Positions 27,075-36,545 of a DNA stretch of 64,000 nt are shown one piece after another. The DNA comes from Acidipropionibacterium sp. Lineage in GTDB: Bacteria; Actinomycetota; Actinomycetes; Propionibacteriales; Propionibacteriaceae. The notes under the pieces are model-generated. The model was not told the DNA's origin. It saw nothing but the letters and a program-made list of their open reading frames with translations, and ran no database searches. A program made the position numbers and the translations under genes. Every line of letters starts with the position of its first letter. Within the stretch, counting starts at the first letter, position 1. The stretch covers positions 1 through 64,000 of the forward strand of contig JALCLH010000008.1 of the NCBI GenBank assembly GCA_022647765.1, written 5' to 3'.

Positions 27075-28532
27075 TCAGAAGTGGGTGACGGCGTTGAGGG
27101 GCACCCAGCGGCCTGCCAGGCCGCCGTCGTCGACTCGTGCGTACTGGCCGCCGTTGAGCTTGGCGCGCAGCGTCGAATGGACGAGGCTGCGCCGGTGGAA
27201 GGTGGAGACGCGAAGGCCCGACAGATGGCCCCGCGAGTTGGCGACGAAGCTGTTGGCCCGTCCCGGCTCGAAATAGAGCTTGCGCGGGAAGCGGTAGTCG
27301 CATCGATCGGTGGCGAATCCCTCTGGATAGCCGTAGGGCGTCTCCAGAAGCCAGTGCCCCTTCATGGGTCCGGAGTCCATTCGCGACCAGACCCCCCGAA
27401 TCGAGACCCATTGGCTTCGCGCGCCGCTGGAGACGACCAGATCCTTGGTCGGCCGCCATGTCGAGGCGGCGCCCGCATTGGCTCCCGACGAGCCCGTCAC
27501 GCGGCGGATCTGGTGGGAATATCCGCCCTTGACGAAAAGGCTCGCCGATTGTCCCTCGGTGAACCGCCAGTCCGAGATCATCTGGTCGACCGTGGTGGCG
27601 AACGGTGCCCATCCGGTGTGGTTGTACATATTGAGATAGCAGGACGTGTTGATGTAATGATAGCTGGCCACATTGGCCGATGTGCTCGCGAAGTAGTGGG
27701 AGAATCGGCCGGGATTCCGACACAGGTTCCGGTACTCGGCGAGGGTCTCTGCAGCACCGGAGACGAGCCGTTTCGCGTCCTTGTCGCCGGTCAACTGCTG
27801 GTACGACAGGAGTGCGCTCAGTGCGTAGTAGTGGCCGTTGAACACGGCGGAGGCGCGGCCTGACGGGGTCGGATACTCGTCGAGCCACAGGCAGTGGTTC
27901 GGGTCGACCTTCGCGACCCAGGCCAATCCGGGCTGGCCGGTGAGGGGTCCCTGGAAGAAGGCCTGGGTGAGTTCCCGGGTGGTCTGCAGCCAGCGCCTCT
28001 CCCCGGTGATCTTCCACAGTCGCCACGAGACTCGCGGGAATTTGCTCTGGCCGAAGCTCGAGTACCAGGGGGAGGGGAGGTCTCCGTTGAAGGAGTGCCA
28101 GGGGAACTCATAGCGAAGGAAGGCCGCGCCGCGGCGTCTGGTGGCCCTGGCCATCAGACCCTCCATGGTGGAGACCGTCCGTGCCAGATTCTTCGGCTGC
28201 CGTCCCTTCGTCGTCTCATATGAGTCGAGCAGAAGATTCAGGTAATTTCCGAGGACCGTCGGATGAATCACCCAGGAGCCGTGAAGATTGGTGCGCGGAA
28301 TCTGGTCCGAGCCGAGACGCAATGCTCCGAGATATCCATCGCTCACCATCGGATGGACTGATTCGCCGAGCCATCCGGCCGGCAGTGGTGTGATGGTTCC
28401 GGTGAATGTCTTGAAGAATTCATTGTCGGCGGCCGCCGGGGTGGCGGAATGACCTTGAAGCAGAGCGGAGCCGAGGAGCGCGGCCGAGCCCGCGAGTACG
28501 GATCTTCGAGTCACGGGCTGTGAAACATCCAT
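27075..28532 (-). CDS. Tat-exported D-glucuronyl C5-epimerase-like protein
   Basis: 485 residues. The N-terminus TRRSVLAGSAALLGSALL is a twin-arginine signal (RR at 9-10). The body matches the alpha/alpha-barrel domain of D-glucuronyl C5-epimerases by PWYSSFGQ, the LWKITGERRWLQTTRELTQAF helix, CLWLDEYPTPSG, FNGHYYALSALLSYQQLTGD and YHYIN. Those enzymes invert C5 of uronic acid residues in a finished polysaccharide. The C-terminal ~70 residues form a separate small domain. RBS AAGGA precedes the start. The neighbours (LRR protein downstream, membrane glycosyltransferase upstream, diaminouronate pathway in the locus) suggest a cell-surface uronic polymer as substrate. A lyase or pure binding role is possible. 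Confidence 0.62.
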   Translation of the reverse strand: MDVSQPVTRRSVLAGSAALLGSALLQGHSATPAAADNEFFKTFTGTITPLPAGWLGESVHPMVSDGYLGALRLGSDQIPRTNLHGSWVIHPTVLGNYLNLLLDSYETTKGRQPKNLARTVSTMEGLMARATRRRGAAFLRYEFPWHSFNGDLPSPWYSSFGQSKFPRVSWRLWKITGERRWLQTTRELTQAFFQGPLTGQPGLAWVAKVDPNHCLWLDEYPTPSGRASAVFNGHYYALSALLSYQQLTGDKDAKRLVSGAAETLAEYRNLCRNPGRFSHYFASTSANVASYHYINTSCYLNMYNHTGWAPFATTVDQMISDWRFTEGQSASLFVKGGYSHQIRRVTGSSGANAGAASTWRPTKDLVVSSGARSQWVSIRGVWSRMDSGPMKGHWLLETPYGYPEGFATDRCDYRFPRKLYFEPGRANSFVANSRGHLSGLRVSTFHRRSLVHSTLRAKLNGGQYARVDDGGLAGRWVPLNAVTHF

Positions 28533-28650
28533 CGGCTGTCCTTGAAAGTGGGCTCACATGGGTCGGGGCCTGCATTGCGCCGACGCCGGGTCAGCATACT
28601 GCGCCGCTGCCCGGTCGATGGGAGCGAAACGCCGCTGGAGATGCCGGAAC

Positions 28651-30229
28651 CTACTTGCCGGTGGTGCAGTACATCGCGACTATTCCGGTGATGTCGATCG
28701 GTCGGCACTGCTTCTGACTCGCGGTGTTGATCATGATCCGTCTGTTTTCGGGGTTGCTTGCCGTGACCCCCAGATACATCAGCCACAAGGTGTTATGGCC
28801 ATGAAGCTTGATCCCGGACGGGAAGCTCCGGCGGAGGACGTAGTGGTCGGCGGTGAGCTCTGAGACGAGCCGCGGGTCATTCGGATGAGCGGTGGTTCCC
28901 CTCCGCCCACCACGGTGAGATGTTGCCAGGCGATGCGCACTCCGGGGTGGTACTCGCGAGTGGTGATCGCCAGCCGACGGCGTCCCGGAAGTCCGTCTTC
29001 CACGGATGCCGGTTCGCCGCTGCGACGCTGATCAGGCTGACCGTCAGTATGACCACCAGGGCGCTGCTGAGCAGGGCGCGGGTCCGGGCCGACCTGGACG
29101 CCGCCACGACGAACAGCGCCAGTGCCATTCGCAGAGCCGGGTCGACGATGATGAGGTTGCGCGGCGTCCACAGCGGTGTGATCTGGGACGCCAGCCAGCT
29201 GGAGGCGATGGTCAGCAGGGCCAGCAGCGCCAGGCCGACGGCGGCCCGGAGGGCCGGTGAGGGAGGTGCCTGCCGGAGCTCCGCGGGCCGACTCCAGTAG
29301 CGGTTGAGGGCGATGGTGAGAACCGCCAGGGCGAGCATCAGCCCGGCGGGGGAGAGCGACAGGAATCCGCCGTCGGAGATCGTGGGACGACCCCAGGCGA
29401 AGACGTCCTGCAGCAGTTGAGTGATCGCCAACAGATCGGGGCGGGAGTTCCAGCCGGTTCCGGCGGCGAATCCCGGTACCAGAACCAGACCGTGGATGAT
29501 CCACACGGCTTCCGGGAGGGCGACCACCGCCAGCCAGACGAGTCCTCGCGCCGGGCGGATCCGGCGGCGGGTCATCAGCGTCACGATGCTGCAGGCGGCC
29601 AGCACCAGGCCGAACAGATGGGTGGCCGAGGCCAGCAGGCCGAGCACCAGGTGCGCCCTGCAGCGGCGCTTGGTGGATCTGCTCGGCGTCTCGCCCAGCT
29701 CCAGACAGACGTGGTTGACGGTGAGTGCTACCGATAGCGCCCAGAGCAGGCCGTAGGAGCGGATCTCCTGCCCGTACAGGAACCCCAGACCGCTGGTGGC
29801 GATCGCAGCGGTGAGCAGCCATCGGGTGAGGGCGGTGAGCGGGGTGCGTCTCAGCATGGCGGGTACGCAGACGATGGCGAGGGCGGTCACCAGTGCCGAG
29901 AATGCGCGGGCTCGCACTGCCCCGGCGGTACCGGCAGCGACAAGGTGATTCCACAGCCACAGCAGGGTGGCGAAGAAGGGGGTGTGGATCTCGGTATGTC
30001 CAACAACCCGCAGGTGGTGCAGGCTTCCGGTGGTCTGTCCGAGGGTGAACTGCTCATCGGTCCACACACTCTGCGCGCCGAGCTGGGTCCAGCGTGGGAC
30101 CAGTGCCACCACGACCGCTATTGCGCTCAGAATGCCGATGACGAGGGCCTCATGCTGCTCCAACCAGTTGCGCCCGAGCGGCGCAAGACCCTGCTGCGGG
30201 GTGGTTTCGGGCGGCGGTGGCGTGCGCAT
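28651..30229 (-). CDS. GT-C-type membrane glycosyltransferase, two frameshifts
   Basis: A polytopic protein of the ArnT/PMT-like GT-C class. After the first helix comes SVWTDEQFTLGQTTGSLHHL and HTPFFATLLWLW, the acidic first-loop motif, followed by about ten helices. The uninterrupted frame ends at 28877, but its last 27 residues look unnatural. A better reading shifts frame near 28965 (LAITTREYHPGVRIAWQHL) and again near 28890-28925, then continues through LVSELTADHYVLRRSFPSG and LWLMYLGVTASNPENRR to a stop at 28651. Both breaks are single missing bases. Probably about 525 residues when repaired. The leaderless -10 TAGGCT is six bases before the ATG. Confidence 0.65.
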
Positions 30230-30235
30230 GGCCGA

Positions 30236-30241
30236 AGCCTA
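30236..30241 (-). promoter_or_regulatory. -10 element of a leaderless promoter (GT-C gene)
   Basis: Minus strand TAGGCT, six bases (TCGGCC), then ATG at 30229. Confidence 0.5.
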
Positions 30242-30312
30242 GCCGGGGCGATTGGCTCAGCCGACCCGGATCCTCCGATCACATCTGGCGGGTTGGAGCA
30301 GGGCTGCCCTGC

Positions 30313-30486
30313 TCAGGCCGTGAAATAGGCCGGGGCGGTCTTCGGGCGGCCCTGGCCGCCGGCCGGGGTGGCGTGCCCGGCAGTGGATCGGGCGACATCG
30401 TGAGCGTGCCGGCGGCGTCGACGAAGCGCGATGATCAGACCGACGGCGATGACGGACCCTGCGATGATGATCGTCCTGTTGTTCAT
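30313..30486 (-). CDS. Small single-helix membrane protein, 57 residues
   Basis: Short frame MNNRTIIIAGSVIAVGLIIA, then five arginines and a polar tail ending APAYFTA. One membrane helix (about residues 5-21) followed by a positive stop-transfer run, so N-out. Support for reality: a TAGCCT -10 lies exactly six bases before the ATG, as for other genes here, and it fills an otherwise empty gap between the GT-C gene and the rhodanese gene. No family recognised. Confidence 0.5.
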   Translation of the reverse strand: MNNRTIIIAGSVIAVGLIIALRRRRRHAHDVARSTAGHATPAGGQGRPKTAPAYFTA

Positions 30487-30492
30487 GCAGCG

Positions 30493-30498
30493 AGGCTA
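30493..30498 (-). promoter_or_regulatory. -10 element of a leaderless promoter (57-residue ORF)
   Basis: Minus strand TAGCCT, six bases (CGCTGC), then ATG at 30486. Confidence 0.45.
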
Positions 30499-30559
30499 AT
30501 GCTCCCCGGCTCCGTAGTCACGGCGTCTTCGCCACGGGATGAGGACGGGCCGGCGGTGG

Positions 30560-30565
30560 CATGAT
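30560..30565 (+). promoter_or_regulatory. Putative -10-like hexamer (rhodanese gene)
   Basis: CATGAT, six bases, then ATG at 30572. An identical hexamer and spacing occur before the ThpR gene at 38445. Weaker match to TANNNT. Confidence 0.3.
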
Positions 30566-30571
30566 CGCGGT

Positions 30572-31405
30572 ATGTCCGCACTGCTGCCCACCCCCGTCGC
30601 CACCGTCGACGACCTCGCCGCCGCACTGGCCGGCCCCGAGGCCGACCGCATCCTCATCCTCGACGTCTCGATGGGCGCCTCCCCGGCCTCGCCCCACATC
30701 CCCGGCGCTCTGCGCTTCGACCTCGACGCCGGGATGAGCGACCAGACAACCGGTCTGCCGCACTCCATGCCCTCGCCCGGCGTCTTCCAGGAGGCCCTTC
30801 GGCAGCTGGGGATGCGCACCGACTCGCACGTCGTCGTCACCGAGACCTACTTCCTGTTCGCCGCCGCCCGGCCGTGGTGGATGCTGCGCGCGATGGGCCT
30901 CGACGAGGTCTCGGTCCTGGACGGCGGCAATCCGGCCTGGCAGCGGGCCGGCCACCGGCTCACCACCGAGGAGACGCCGACGCCGCGCCCTGGTGACGTC
31001 GTGCTCCATCCGCGCGAGGGACTCATCGTCGATGAGGACTATGTGCGTCGCTCGCTGGAGTCCGGCGCCGAGTCGGTGGTCGACGCGCGCTCCCGGGCGC
31101 GGTTCCGCGGCGAGCAGCCGGAACCGCGCCCGGGCCTGCGCAGCGGGCACATGCCCGGGGCGGTCAACCTGACCTACACCGAGCTGCAGGACGCCGGTCG
31201 GCTGAAGCCCGTCGAGGAACTCACCGGCCTGGTCGACGGCGTCTGCCAGAGGCCGGCAGTGGTGGCCAGCTGCGGATCCGGCGTCACCGCCTGCGCGGTG
31301 GCCCTGGCCGCGGTGCTGGCCGGCCGCCGGGACGTGCGGGTCTACGACGGATCGTGGAGCGAGTGGGGTCGGCCGGAGGGCCCGGAGGTGGTCACCGGGC
31401 CCTGA
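30572..31405 (+). CDS. sseA: Sulfurtransferase with two rhodanese domains (SseA-like)
   Basis: 277 residues in tandem rhodanese domains, as in thiosulfate and 3-mercaptopyruvate sulfurtransferases. The N-terminal domain is inactive and has VSVLDGGNPAWQRAG. The C-terminal domain carries the active loop ASCGSGVTAC with catalytic Cys234. The CGSGVTA loop is the form found in SseA-type 3-mercaptopyruvate enzymes. Cytosolic; transfers sulfur to cyanide or thiols. The start at 30572 was preferred over an in-frame ATG at 30539. Confidence 0.87.
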   Translation: MSALLPTPVATVDDLAAALAGPEADRILILDVSMGASPASPHIPGALRFDLDAGMSDQTTGLPHSMPSPGVFQEALRQLGMRTDSHVVVTETYFLFAAARPWWMLRAMGLDEVSVLDGGNPAWQRAGHRLTTEETPTPRPGDVVLHPREGLIVDEDYVRRSLESGAESVVDARSRARFRGEQPEPRPGLRSGHMPGAVNLTYTELQDAGRLKPVEELTGLVDGVCQRPAVVASCGSGVTACAVALAAVLAGRRDVRVYDGSWSEWGRPEGPEVVTGP

Positions 31406-31439
31406 TTCCGGCGTCTCGTGCGGCGCTCCCGGCCGGATC

Positions 31440-32820
31440 TTAGGCCTTCGGGGCGTCCTTGTCGGAGTTCTTCATCTCCTCGGCGATCTCCTTGCGGAAG
31501 GCATCCGGGTCGCCCTTGGTCGGAACGGCGTCGGCGATGAGGACGTCGCCGACGATCGCGCCGGCCTCGCGGTTGAAGGTGATGTAGCGCGAGCCCAGGT
31601 TGACCATCGCCTGGATGCGGTTGCGCCCGCCCAGCAGGGAGTAGATGTGGATCATGACCCAGATGGCCCAGGCCACGAAGCCGGTGAACTTCGGGCCTTC
31701 GGCCAGCTGGACGACGGCGGCGTTGCGGCCGATGGTGGCCATCGTGCCCTTGTCGACGTAGTGGAAGGTCTCCAGCGGCTCGTTGTTCTCGAGGTGGATG
31801 ACCTGGCGGGCGATGAGCTCGCCGCCCTGGATGGCCGGCTGGGCCAGCTGGGGGAAGCGGGTTGTCGTCGATGATGGCGCCGTCGCCGACGGCGAAGATG
31901 CGGTCCTGGCCGTGCACCCGGAGGTTCGAGTCGGTGACGATGCGGCCGCCCCGGCCGGTCTCGAAGCCCCAGTCCATCGCGGCCTTGTGGGCGCCCACTC
32001 CGGCCGCCCAGATGACGACATCGGCGGGCAGCTCGTGACCGTCCTTGAGCAACACCGAGTCGTCCCGGACCTCGGCGATGGCGGTGTCGGTGCGCACGTC
32101 GACGCCGCGCTTCTGCAGCTGGCGGCGGGTGTAGTGGCGCAGGCTGGAGTCGAAGGGCGCCAGCAGATGGGAGCCCATCTCGACCAGGGTGACGTGCACT
32201 CGGTCGATGGAGACGTCGGGGAAGATCGCCGGGATGCCGATCGACTTCATCTCGGCGAGGGTGCCGGCGGTCTCGACGCCGGTCGGGCCGCCGCCGACGA
32301 TGACGACGTCGAAGGTCTTGGACTTGTCGGTGTCCAGCCCCTCGAGGTGGGAGAAGATGACATCGCGGGTGGTCAGCGAGGAGCCGCGGGTGTAGATGGT
32401 GAAGGAGTGCTCGGCCGCCCCGGGGGTGCCGAAGAAGTTGGCGCCGACGCCCTGGGAGAGCACGACGTAGTCGTACTCGATGGGCTCGCCGGCGTCGCAG
32501 TGCACCAGGCGGTTCTCGGTGTCGATGCTGGTCACCGAGGCGAGCCGGAAGTGGGCGTGCGGGCCGAGCTTGGCCGCGAAGCTGCGCAGCCGGTAGGTGA
32601 CGTCGCCGGGGTTCAGCCCGCCGGTCGCCACCTGGTAGAGCAGCGGCTGGAAGGTGGTGTAGGGGTGCTTGTCGATGAGTTCGACGTGACAGCCCTCGGC
32701 CGCCAGCGCTCTGGCGGCGGCCATCCCGCCGAATCCCCCTCCGACCACGGCCACCCTGGGGTGATGGTCGGTGAACGCCGGCGCTTTGCCGAGCTTCGGG
32801 AACAGTTGAGAGAGCTGCAT
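31440..32820 (-). CDS. ndh: Type II NADH:quinone oxidoreductase (frameshifted)
   Basis: A non-proton-pumping membrane-associated NADH dehydrogenase of about 460 residues. It has an FAD-binding VAVVGGGFGGMAAARAL at the N-terminus, NADH-binding VVIVGGGPTGVETAGTLAEM near residue 170, the conserved WAAGVGAHK, and AVGDGAIIDDNPLPQ. The C-terminal part ends with a hydrophobic TGFVAWAIWVMIHIYSLLGG membrane anchor. One surplus base at about 31855, in a C run, shifts the frame; all domains remain readable. Start ATG 32820 with GGAGGT nine bases before it. Feeds electrons to menaquinone. Confidence 0.88.
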
Positions 32821-32936
32821 CAAGACCTCCGGGATGGTCGCGTGGGAAGGATTCGACGGCACGAGTGCTGGTTCTGCTGGACTCAGATTAGTAGCCCGGC
32901 TTCGCAGAATGCGATTTTCGCCCATGGGCTGAGGGA

Positions 32937-33021
32937 CGATGGTCCCGATCACTCCCGACACGCCGTGAATCTGCAGGCGCGATGCTGGAACCCGCTCCGG
33001 CGGGAGTGATCGGGACCGTCG
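32937..33021. repeat. Family-B palindromic repeat, copy 1
   Basis: 21-base arms, CGATGGTCCCGATCACTCCC(G) at 32937-32957 and its complement at 33001-33021 with one mismatch. Loop 43 bases. A second copy lies at 41992-42076 with the same arms but a different loop. Confidence 0.75.
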
Positions 33022-33126
33022 ACCTTCGAGGTGTCCCCGCTGGCCATCACGGAGTGGCCGCGTGGCGGACCCCGGCCATGCGCAGAGCCCCGCTACGAGG
33101 GGTCGCGAGGGGGTCGTCCCCCTGCC

Positions 33127-33132
33127 TAATCT
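33127..33132 (+). promoter_or_regulatory. -10 element of a leaderless promoter (Nudix gene)
   Basis: TAATCT, six bases (GGCTCT), then GTG at 33139. Confidence 0.5.
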
Positions 33133-33138
33133 GGCTCT

Positions 33139-33750
33139 GTGCACCTCAACACCGAACCGCATGGCCACGACGTCACCATCAGCGCCTGGATCTTCCGGCG
33201 CACCGACGGGGTCTGGCGGGCGCTGGTGCACAAGCACCGCAAGATGGGGATCTGGCTCCAGCCCGGCGGCCATATCGAGCACACCGAGAATCCCTGGCAG
33301 GCGCTGATCCACGAGATGCGCGAGGAGACCGGCTACGAGGTCGGTCAGCTGAGCGTCTTCCAGCCGTTGCCGCGGATGGCCGACGGGGTGCACGACGTCA
33401 TGCACCCGGTGCCCGCGGTGATGAACACCCACAGCCCGTATCCGGGACACTTCCACTCCGATCTCATCATGGTGCTCGGCACCGACCAGGACCCGGCCCA
33501 CGATCCGCGGCCGGGGGAGTCGCGGGAACTGGCCTGGCTCACCCCTGCCGAGTTCGCGGCGCACGAGGGCGCCGAACCCGACGCCGTGGCGATCATGACG
33601 ATGTTGGCCGAGAAGGTCGTCGGCTCCTGGTATGAGATCCCGGCCACCTGCTGGAGTCTTCGGGACGCCGAGCCCGATCCCCTCACTCACCGCACCGCCG
33701 CCGAGGCCAATGCCCCGGATCCGCAGGACGCCCGGGAGATCTCCTGGTGA
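33139..33750 (+). CDS. Nudix hydrolase
   Basis: 203 residues with the Nudix box GGHIEHTENPWQALIHEMRE followed by ETGYE (about residues 40-64). The usual first Arg of the REUXEE core is His, but the metal-binding Glu residues are kept. These enzymes hydrolyse nucleoside diphosphates linked to another group; substrate unknown. Starts at GTG with no RBS but a leaderless-type -10. Its stop overlaps the hrpB start (GTGA), so the two are coupled. Confidence 0.8.
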   Translation: MHLNTEPHGHDVTISAWIFRRTDGVWRALVHKHRKMGIWLQPGGHIEHTENPWQALIHEMREETGYEVGQLSVFQPLPRMADGVHDVMHPVPAVMNTHSPYPGHFHSDLIMVLGTDQDPAHDPRPGESRELAWLTPAEFAAHEGAEPDAVAIMTMLAEKVVGSWYEIPATCWSLRDAEPDPLTHRTAAEANAPDPQDAREISW

Positions 33751-36359
33751 GCGCTCCGGCCATCGATCTGGCCCGGATCGGCGCCGGGCTGCCGGTCGCC
33801 GCGCACGCCGAGGAGCTGCTGGCCGGCCTGGCCACCGGACGACTCGTGGTGCAGGCCCCGCCGGGCACCGGGAAGACGACCTTCGTCCCGCCACTGGCCG
33901 CAGCCGGCCCTGCAGCATCTGGGGCTGCTTCGGGGAGGGTCGTCGTCACCCAGCCTCGCCGGATCGCCGCCCGGGCCGCCGCCCGCCGGCTGGCCTCCCT
34001 CACCGGAAGCCGTCTCGGCGAGTTCGCCGGCCACACGGTTCGGGGGGAGTCGAGTACCACCAGGTCCACCCGGGTCGAGTTCGTCACCACCGGGGTGCTG
34101 CTGTCCCGGCTGCTGCGCGATCCCGAGCTGAACGGCGTCACCACCGTGATCCTCGACGAGGTGCACGAGCGCCACCTCGACTCCGATCTGGCGCTGGCGA
34201 TGGTCCACGACCTCGCAGAGCTGCGCGATGACCTGGCCGTGGTCGCGATGTCGGCCACCCTGGACGCCGATCGGTGGGCCGCGCTGCTGGGCTCCGGGAG
34301 GCCGGCGGCCGTGGTGGAGATCCCCTCGGTGCTGCACCCGCTGGAGATCCGCTGGGCGCCGGCCCCCGGCTCCCCGACCGATGCCCGCGGGGTGGCGCGG
34401 GAGTTCCTCGGCCATCTGGTCGAGGTCACCGCTCGGGCGATGGCCGATTCCAGGCCGGCCTCTCCGGATCGCGGAGCTGCCCTGGTCTTCGCCCCGGGAG
34501 CCCGCGAGGTCGACGCCGTGGTCTGCGGGCTGTCGGCGCGCCCGGAACTGGCCGGCGTCGAGATCCTGGCCCTGGCCGGCCGGATGGAGTCCCGCGATCA
34601 GGACCGCGCCCTCACCCCTCCCGCCGGGCCCCGGATCGTGGTCTCCACGTCGGTCGCGGAGTCCTCGCTGACGGTGCCGGGGGTGCGTCTGGTGGTCGAC
34701 TCCGGGTTGTCGCGCGAGCCCCGGCTGGACCGCGGCCGGGAGATGACCGGCCTGGTGACTGTCCGCGAGTCGAAGGCCTCGGCGGTCCAGCGGGCCGGTC
34801 GCGCGGCCCGGCTGGGCTCCGGCGTCGCGATCCGCTGCCTGCGCTCCGAGGACTGGGCGGGAATGGATGAGGAGACGCCGCCGGAGGTGCGTCACGCCGA
34901 CCTGCTCGGCCCGCTGCTGACGCTGGCCTGCTGGGGGTCCCCGCGCGGCGAGGGGATGGCGCTGGCCGGCCCGCTGCCCGCCGACCGGGTGGTCGAGGCC
35001 GAGCAGGAGTTGCGCGAGCTCGGTGCGGTGGACGAGGCCGGCCGGGCCACTCCCACCGGACGCGAGTTGGCCCAGATCCCGGTCGAGCCGCGGCTGGCGC
35101 GGGCCCTGCTGGAGGCTGCTCCACGAATCGGTGCCCGCAATGCCGCCGAGGCGGTGGCGATGCTGTCGGGCGACGCCCGCGCCGAGGAGGGCGATCTGGT
35201 CGCACTGCTGAGGTCCCTGAGGTCGGGGCGGCATCCGGCTTCCCACTCCTGGCGCCAGCAGGCCGCCCGGCTGGAACGTCTGGTGCGACATGCCGACCGT
35301 GTCCCCGGCGGCCGGTCGGACCAGGCTGCGACCCTGGACGCGGTGGTCGCCACCGTGGTCGCCCTGGCCCACCCCGGCTGGATCGCCCGCCAGCGCGGCG
35401 AGGGCTCGTCGGGCTATCTGCTGGCCTGCGGCACCGGGGCCGACCTGCCCCGCGGATCCAGACTCGGCGGCCAGCCCTGGCTGGCCGTGGCCGAGACCGC
35501 CCGGACCGCCGGCCGGAGCGGGTCCGGAGCGCTGATCCGCGCCGCCGTGCCGATCGACGAGGGCCTGGCGATGGAGGCCGCGGCAGCTCTGGAGCACACC
35601 GAGGATCGCGCGATCTGGCGAGCCGGGAAGGTGGCCGGGCGGCGGGAGCACCGGCTCGGCGCCATCGTTCTCAGCTCCACCCCGATCAGGCCGGACCGTG
35701 ACGCGGCCCGCCGAGCGGTCCTCGACGCCCTGCGGGATGACGGTCAGGGCGGTGGTCTGGGGATCGATCCGGCGCGGGGGAGCGGCGTCCTCACCTGGAG
35801 CCGGAAGGCCCTCGAGCTGCGCAACCGGCTCGGTCTGCTGCACAGCGAGTTCGGTGAGCCGTGGCCGGCGATGGACGAGGAGAGCCTGGTGGAGCGGGCC
35901 GAGGAGTGGCTGGGGCCGGAGATCGAGGCCCTGGCCAGGGGGAAGTCCGCGGCCGGCCTCTCGATGACGGCGGCGCTGAAGCGGCTGTTCCCATGGCCCG
36001 CCGCCGCGCGATTCGATGAGCTGGTGCCCGAGGCGGTCCAGGTGCCCACCGGATCCCATATCCGGCTGGAGTACCCGGAGGTGGGTTCGGATCGGGCCCC
36101 GGTGCTGGCGGTCAAACTCCAGGAGTGCTTCGGCTGGTCCCAGGGGCCGAGGGTGTGCGACGGGCGGGTCCCGGTGCTGCTGCACCTGCTGTCGCCGGCC
36201 CGCCGGCCGCTGGCGGTCACCGACGATCTGGCGAGCTTCTGGCGCAGCGCCTACCCGCAGGTGCGCGCCGAGAACCGGGGCCGGTACATCAAGCATCCCT
36301 GGCCCGAGGACCCCCTGACCGCACCCCCGCGGCGCGGAACCACTCGCTCTGGCCGGTAG
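33747..36359 (+). CDS. hrpB: ATP-dependent helicase HrpB
   Basis: 870 residues, a usual length for HrpB. DEAH-type RNA helicase core: Walker A VVQAPPGTGKTTF near residue 38, motif Ia VTQPRRIAARAAA, motif II LDEVHERH (about 138), motif III AMSATLD, motif V STSVAESSLTVPGV and motif VI QRAGRAAR. The C-terminal HrpB domain runs from about 600 to the end (DELVPEAVQVPTGSHIRLEY, FGWSQGPRVCDGRVPVLLHL). Cytosolic; its role in most bacteria is unclear. The start GTG overlaps the Nudix stop by four bases. Confidence 0.93.
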   Translation: MSAPAIDLARIGAGLPVAAHAEELLAGLATGRLVVQAPPGTGKTTFVPPLAAAGPAASGAASGRVVVTQPRRIAARAAARRLASLTGSRLGEFAGHTVRGESSTTRSTRVEFVTTGVLLSRLLRDPELNGVTTVILDEVHERHLDSDLALAMVHDLAELRDDLAVVAMSATLDADRWAALLGSGRPAAVVEIPSVLHPLEIRWAPAPGSPTDARGVAREFLGHLVEVTARAMADSRPASPDRGAALVFAPGAREVDAVVCGLSARPELAGVEILALAGRMESRDQDRALTPPAGPRIVVSTSVAESSLTVPGVRLVVDSGLSREPRLDRGREMTGLVTVRESKASAVQRAGRAARLGSGVAIRCLRSEDWAGMDEETPPEVRHADLLGPLLTLACWGSPRGEGMALAGPLPADRVVEAEQELRELGAVDEAGRATPTGRELAQIPVEPRLARALLEAAPRIGARNAAEAVAMLSGDARAEEGDLVALLRSLRSGRHPASHSWRQQAARLERLVRHADRVPGGRSDQAATLDAVVATVVALAHPGWIARQRGEGSSGYLLACGTGADLPRGSRLGGQPWLAVAETARTAGRSGSGALIRAAVPIDEGLAMEAAAALEHTEDRAIWRAGKVAGRREHRLGAIVLSSTPIRPDRDAARRAVLDALRDDGQGGGLGIDPARGSGVLTWSRKALELRNRLGLLHSEFGEPWPAMDEESLVERAEEWLGPEIEALARGKSAAGLSMTAALKRLFPWPAAARFDELVPEAVQVPTGSHIRLEYPEVGSDRAPVLAVKLQECFGWSQGPRVCDGRVPVLLHLLSPARRPLAVTDDLASFWRSAYPQVRAENRGRYIKHPWPEDPLTAPPRRGTTRSGR

Positions 36360-36389
36360 CTCTGGGTCAGGGGCGCCAACGCACGGATT

Positions 36390-36451
36390 TCTTACGAGAC
36401 GGCCCGGTCCGAGCGCCTTACGGGCGGTCGCCGGGCCCGGATCTCGTAAGA
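36390..36451. repeat. Inverted repeat upstream of the GT4 gene
   Basis: TCTTACGAGA (36390-36399) pairs with TCTCGTAAGA (36442-36451), with additional partial pairing of the flanking GC-rich bases. Lies 30 bases past hrpB and before the promoter of the next gene; may act as terminator or operator. Confidence 0.4.
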
Positions 36452-36507
36452 TTTCCGCAGCTCCTTCGGGAAGACCCGTGCGGGCGGCGGCCCGGGGCCC
36501 GTTTCGT

Positions 36508-36513
36508 TAGGCT
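36508..36513 (+). promoter_or_regulatory. Candidate -10 element for the GT4 gene
   Basis: TAGGCT 32 bases before the start at 36546. Confidence 0.4.
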
Positions 36514-36545
36514 GGGGAGGCCATACCGTCATGCCAGGAGGACAG

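Larger units (their letters stand above)
32821..33138. other. Intergenic region between ndh and the Nudix gene
   Basis: 318 bases between divergent genes. It holds one family-B palindrome (32937-33021), a partial copy of the GC-rich repeat seen at 14 and 18 kb (about 33090-33125, CCCCGCTACGAGGGG...GGGGGTCGTCCCCC) and the leaderless promoter of the Nudix gene. Confidence 0.6.

Noticed and set aside
33687..36296. An 869-codon open frame opposite hrpB.
   Set aside because: Antisense shadow; hrpB has all helicase motifs, and the shadow is rich in Gly, Arg, His and Gln without domains.
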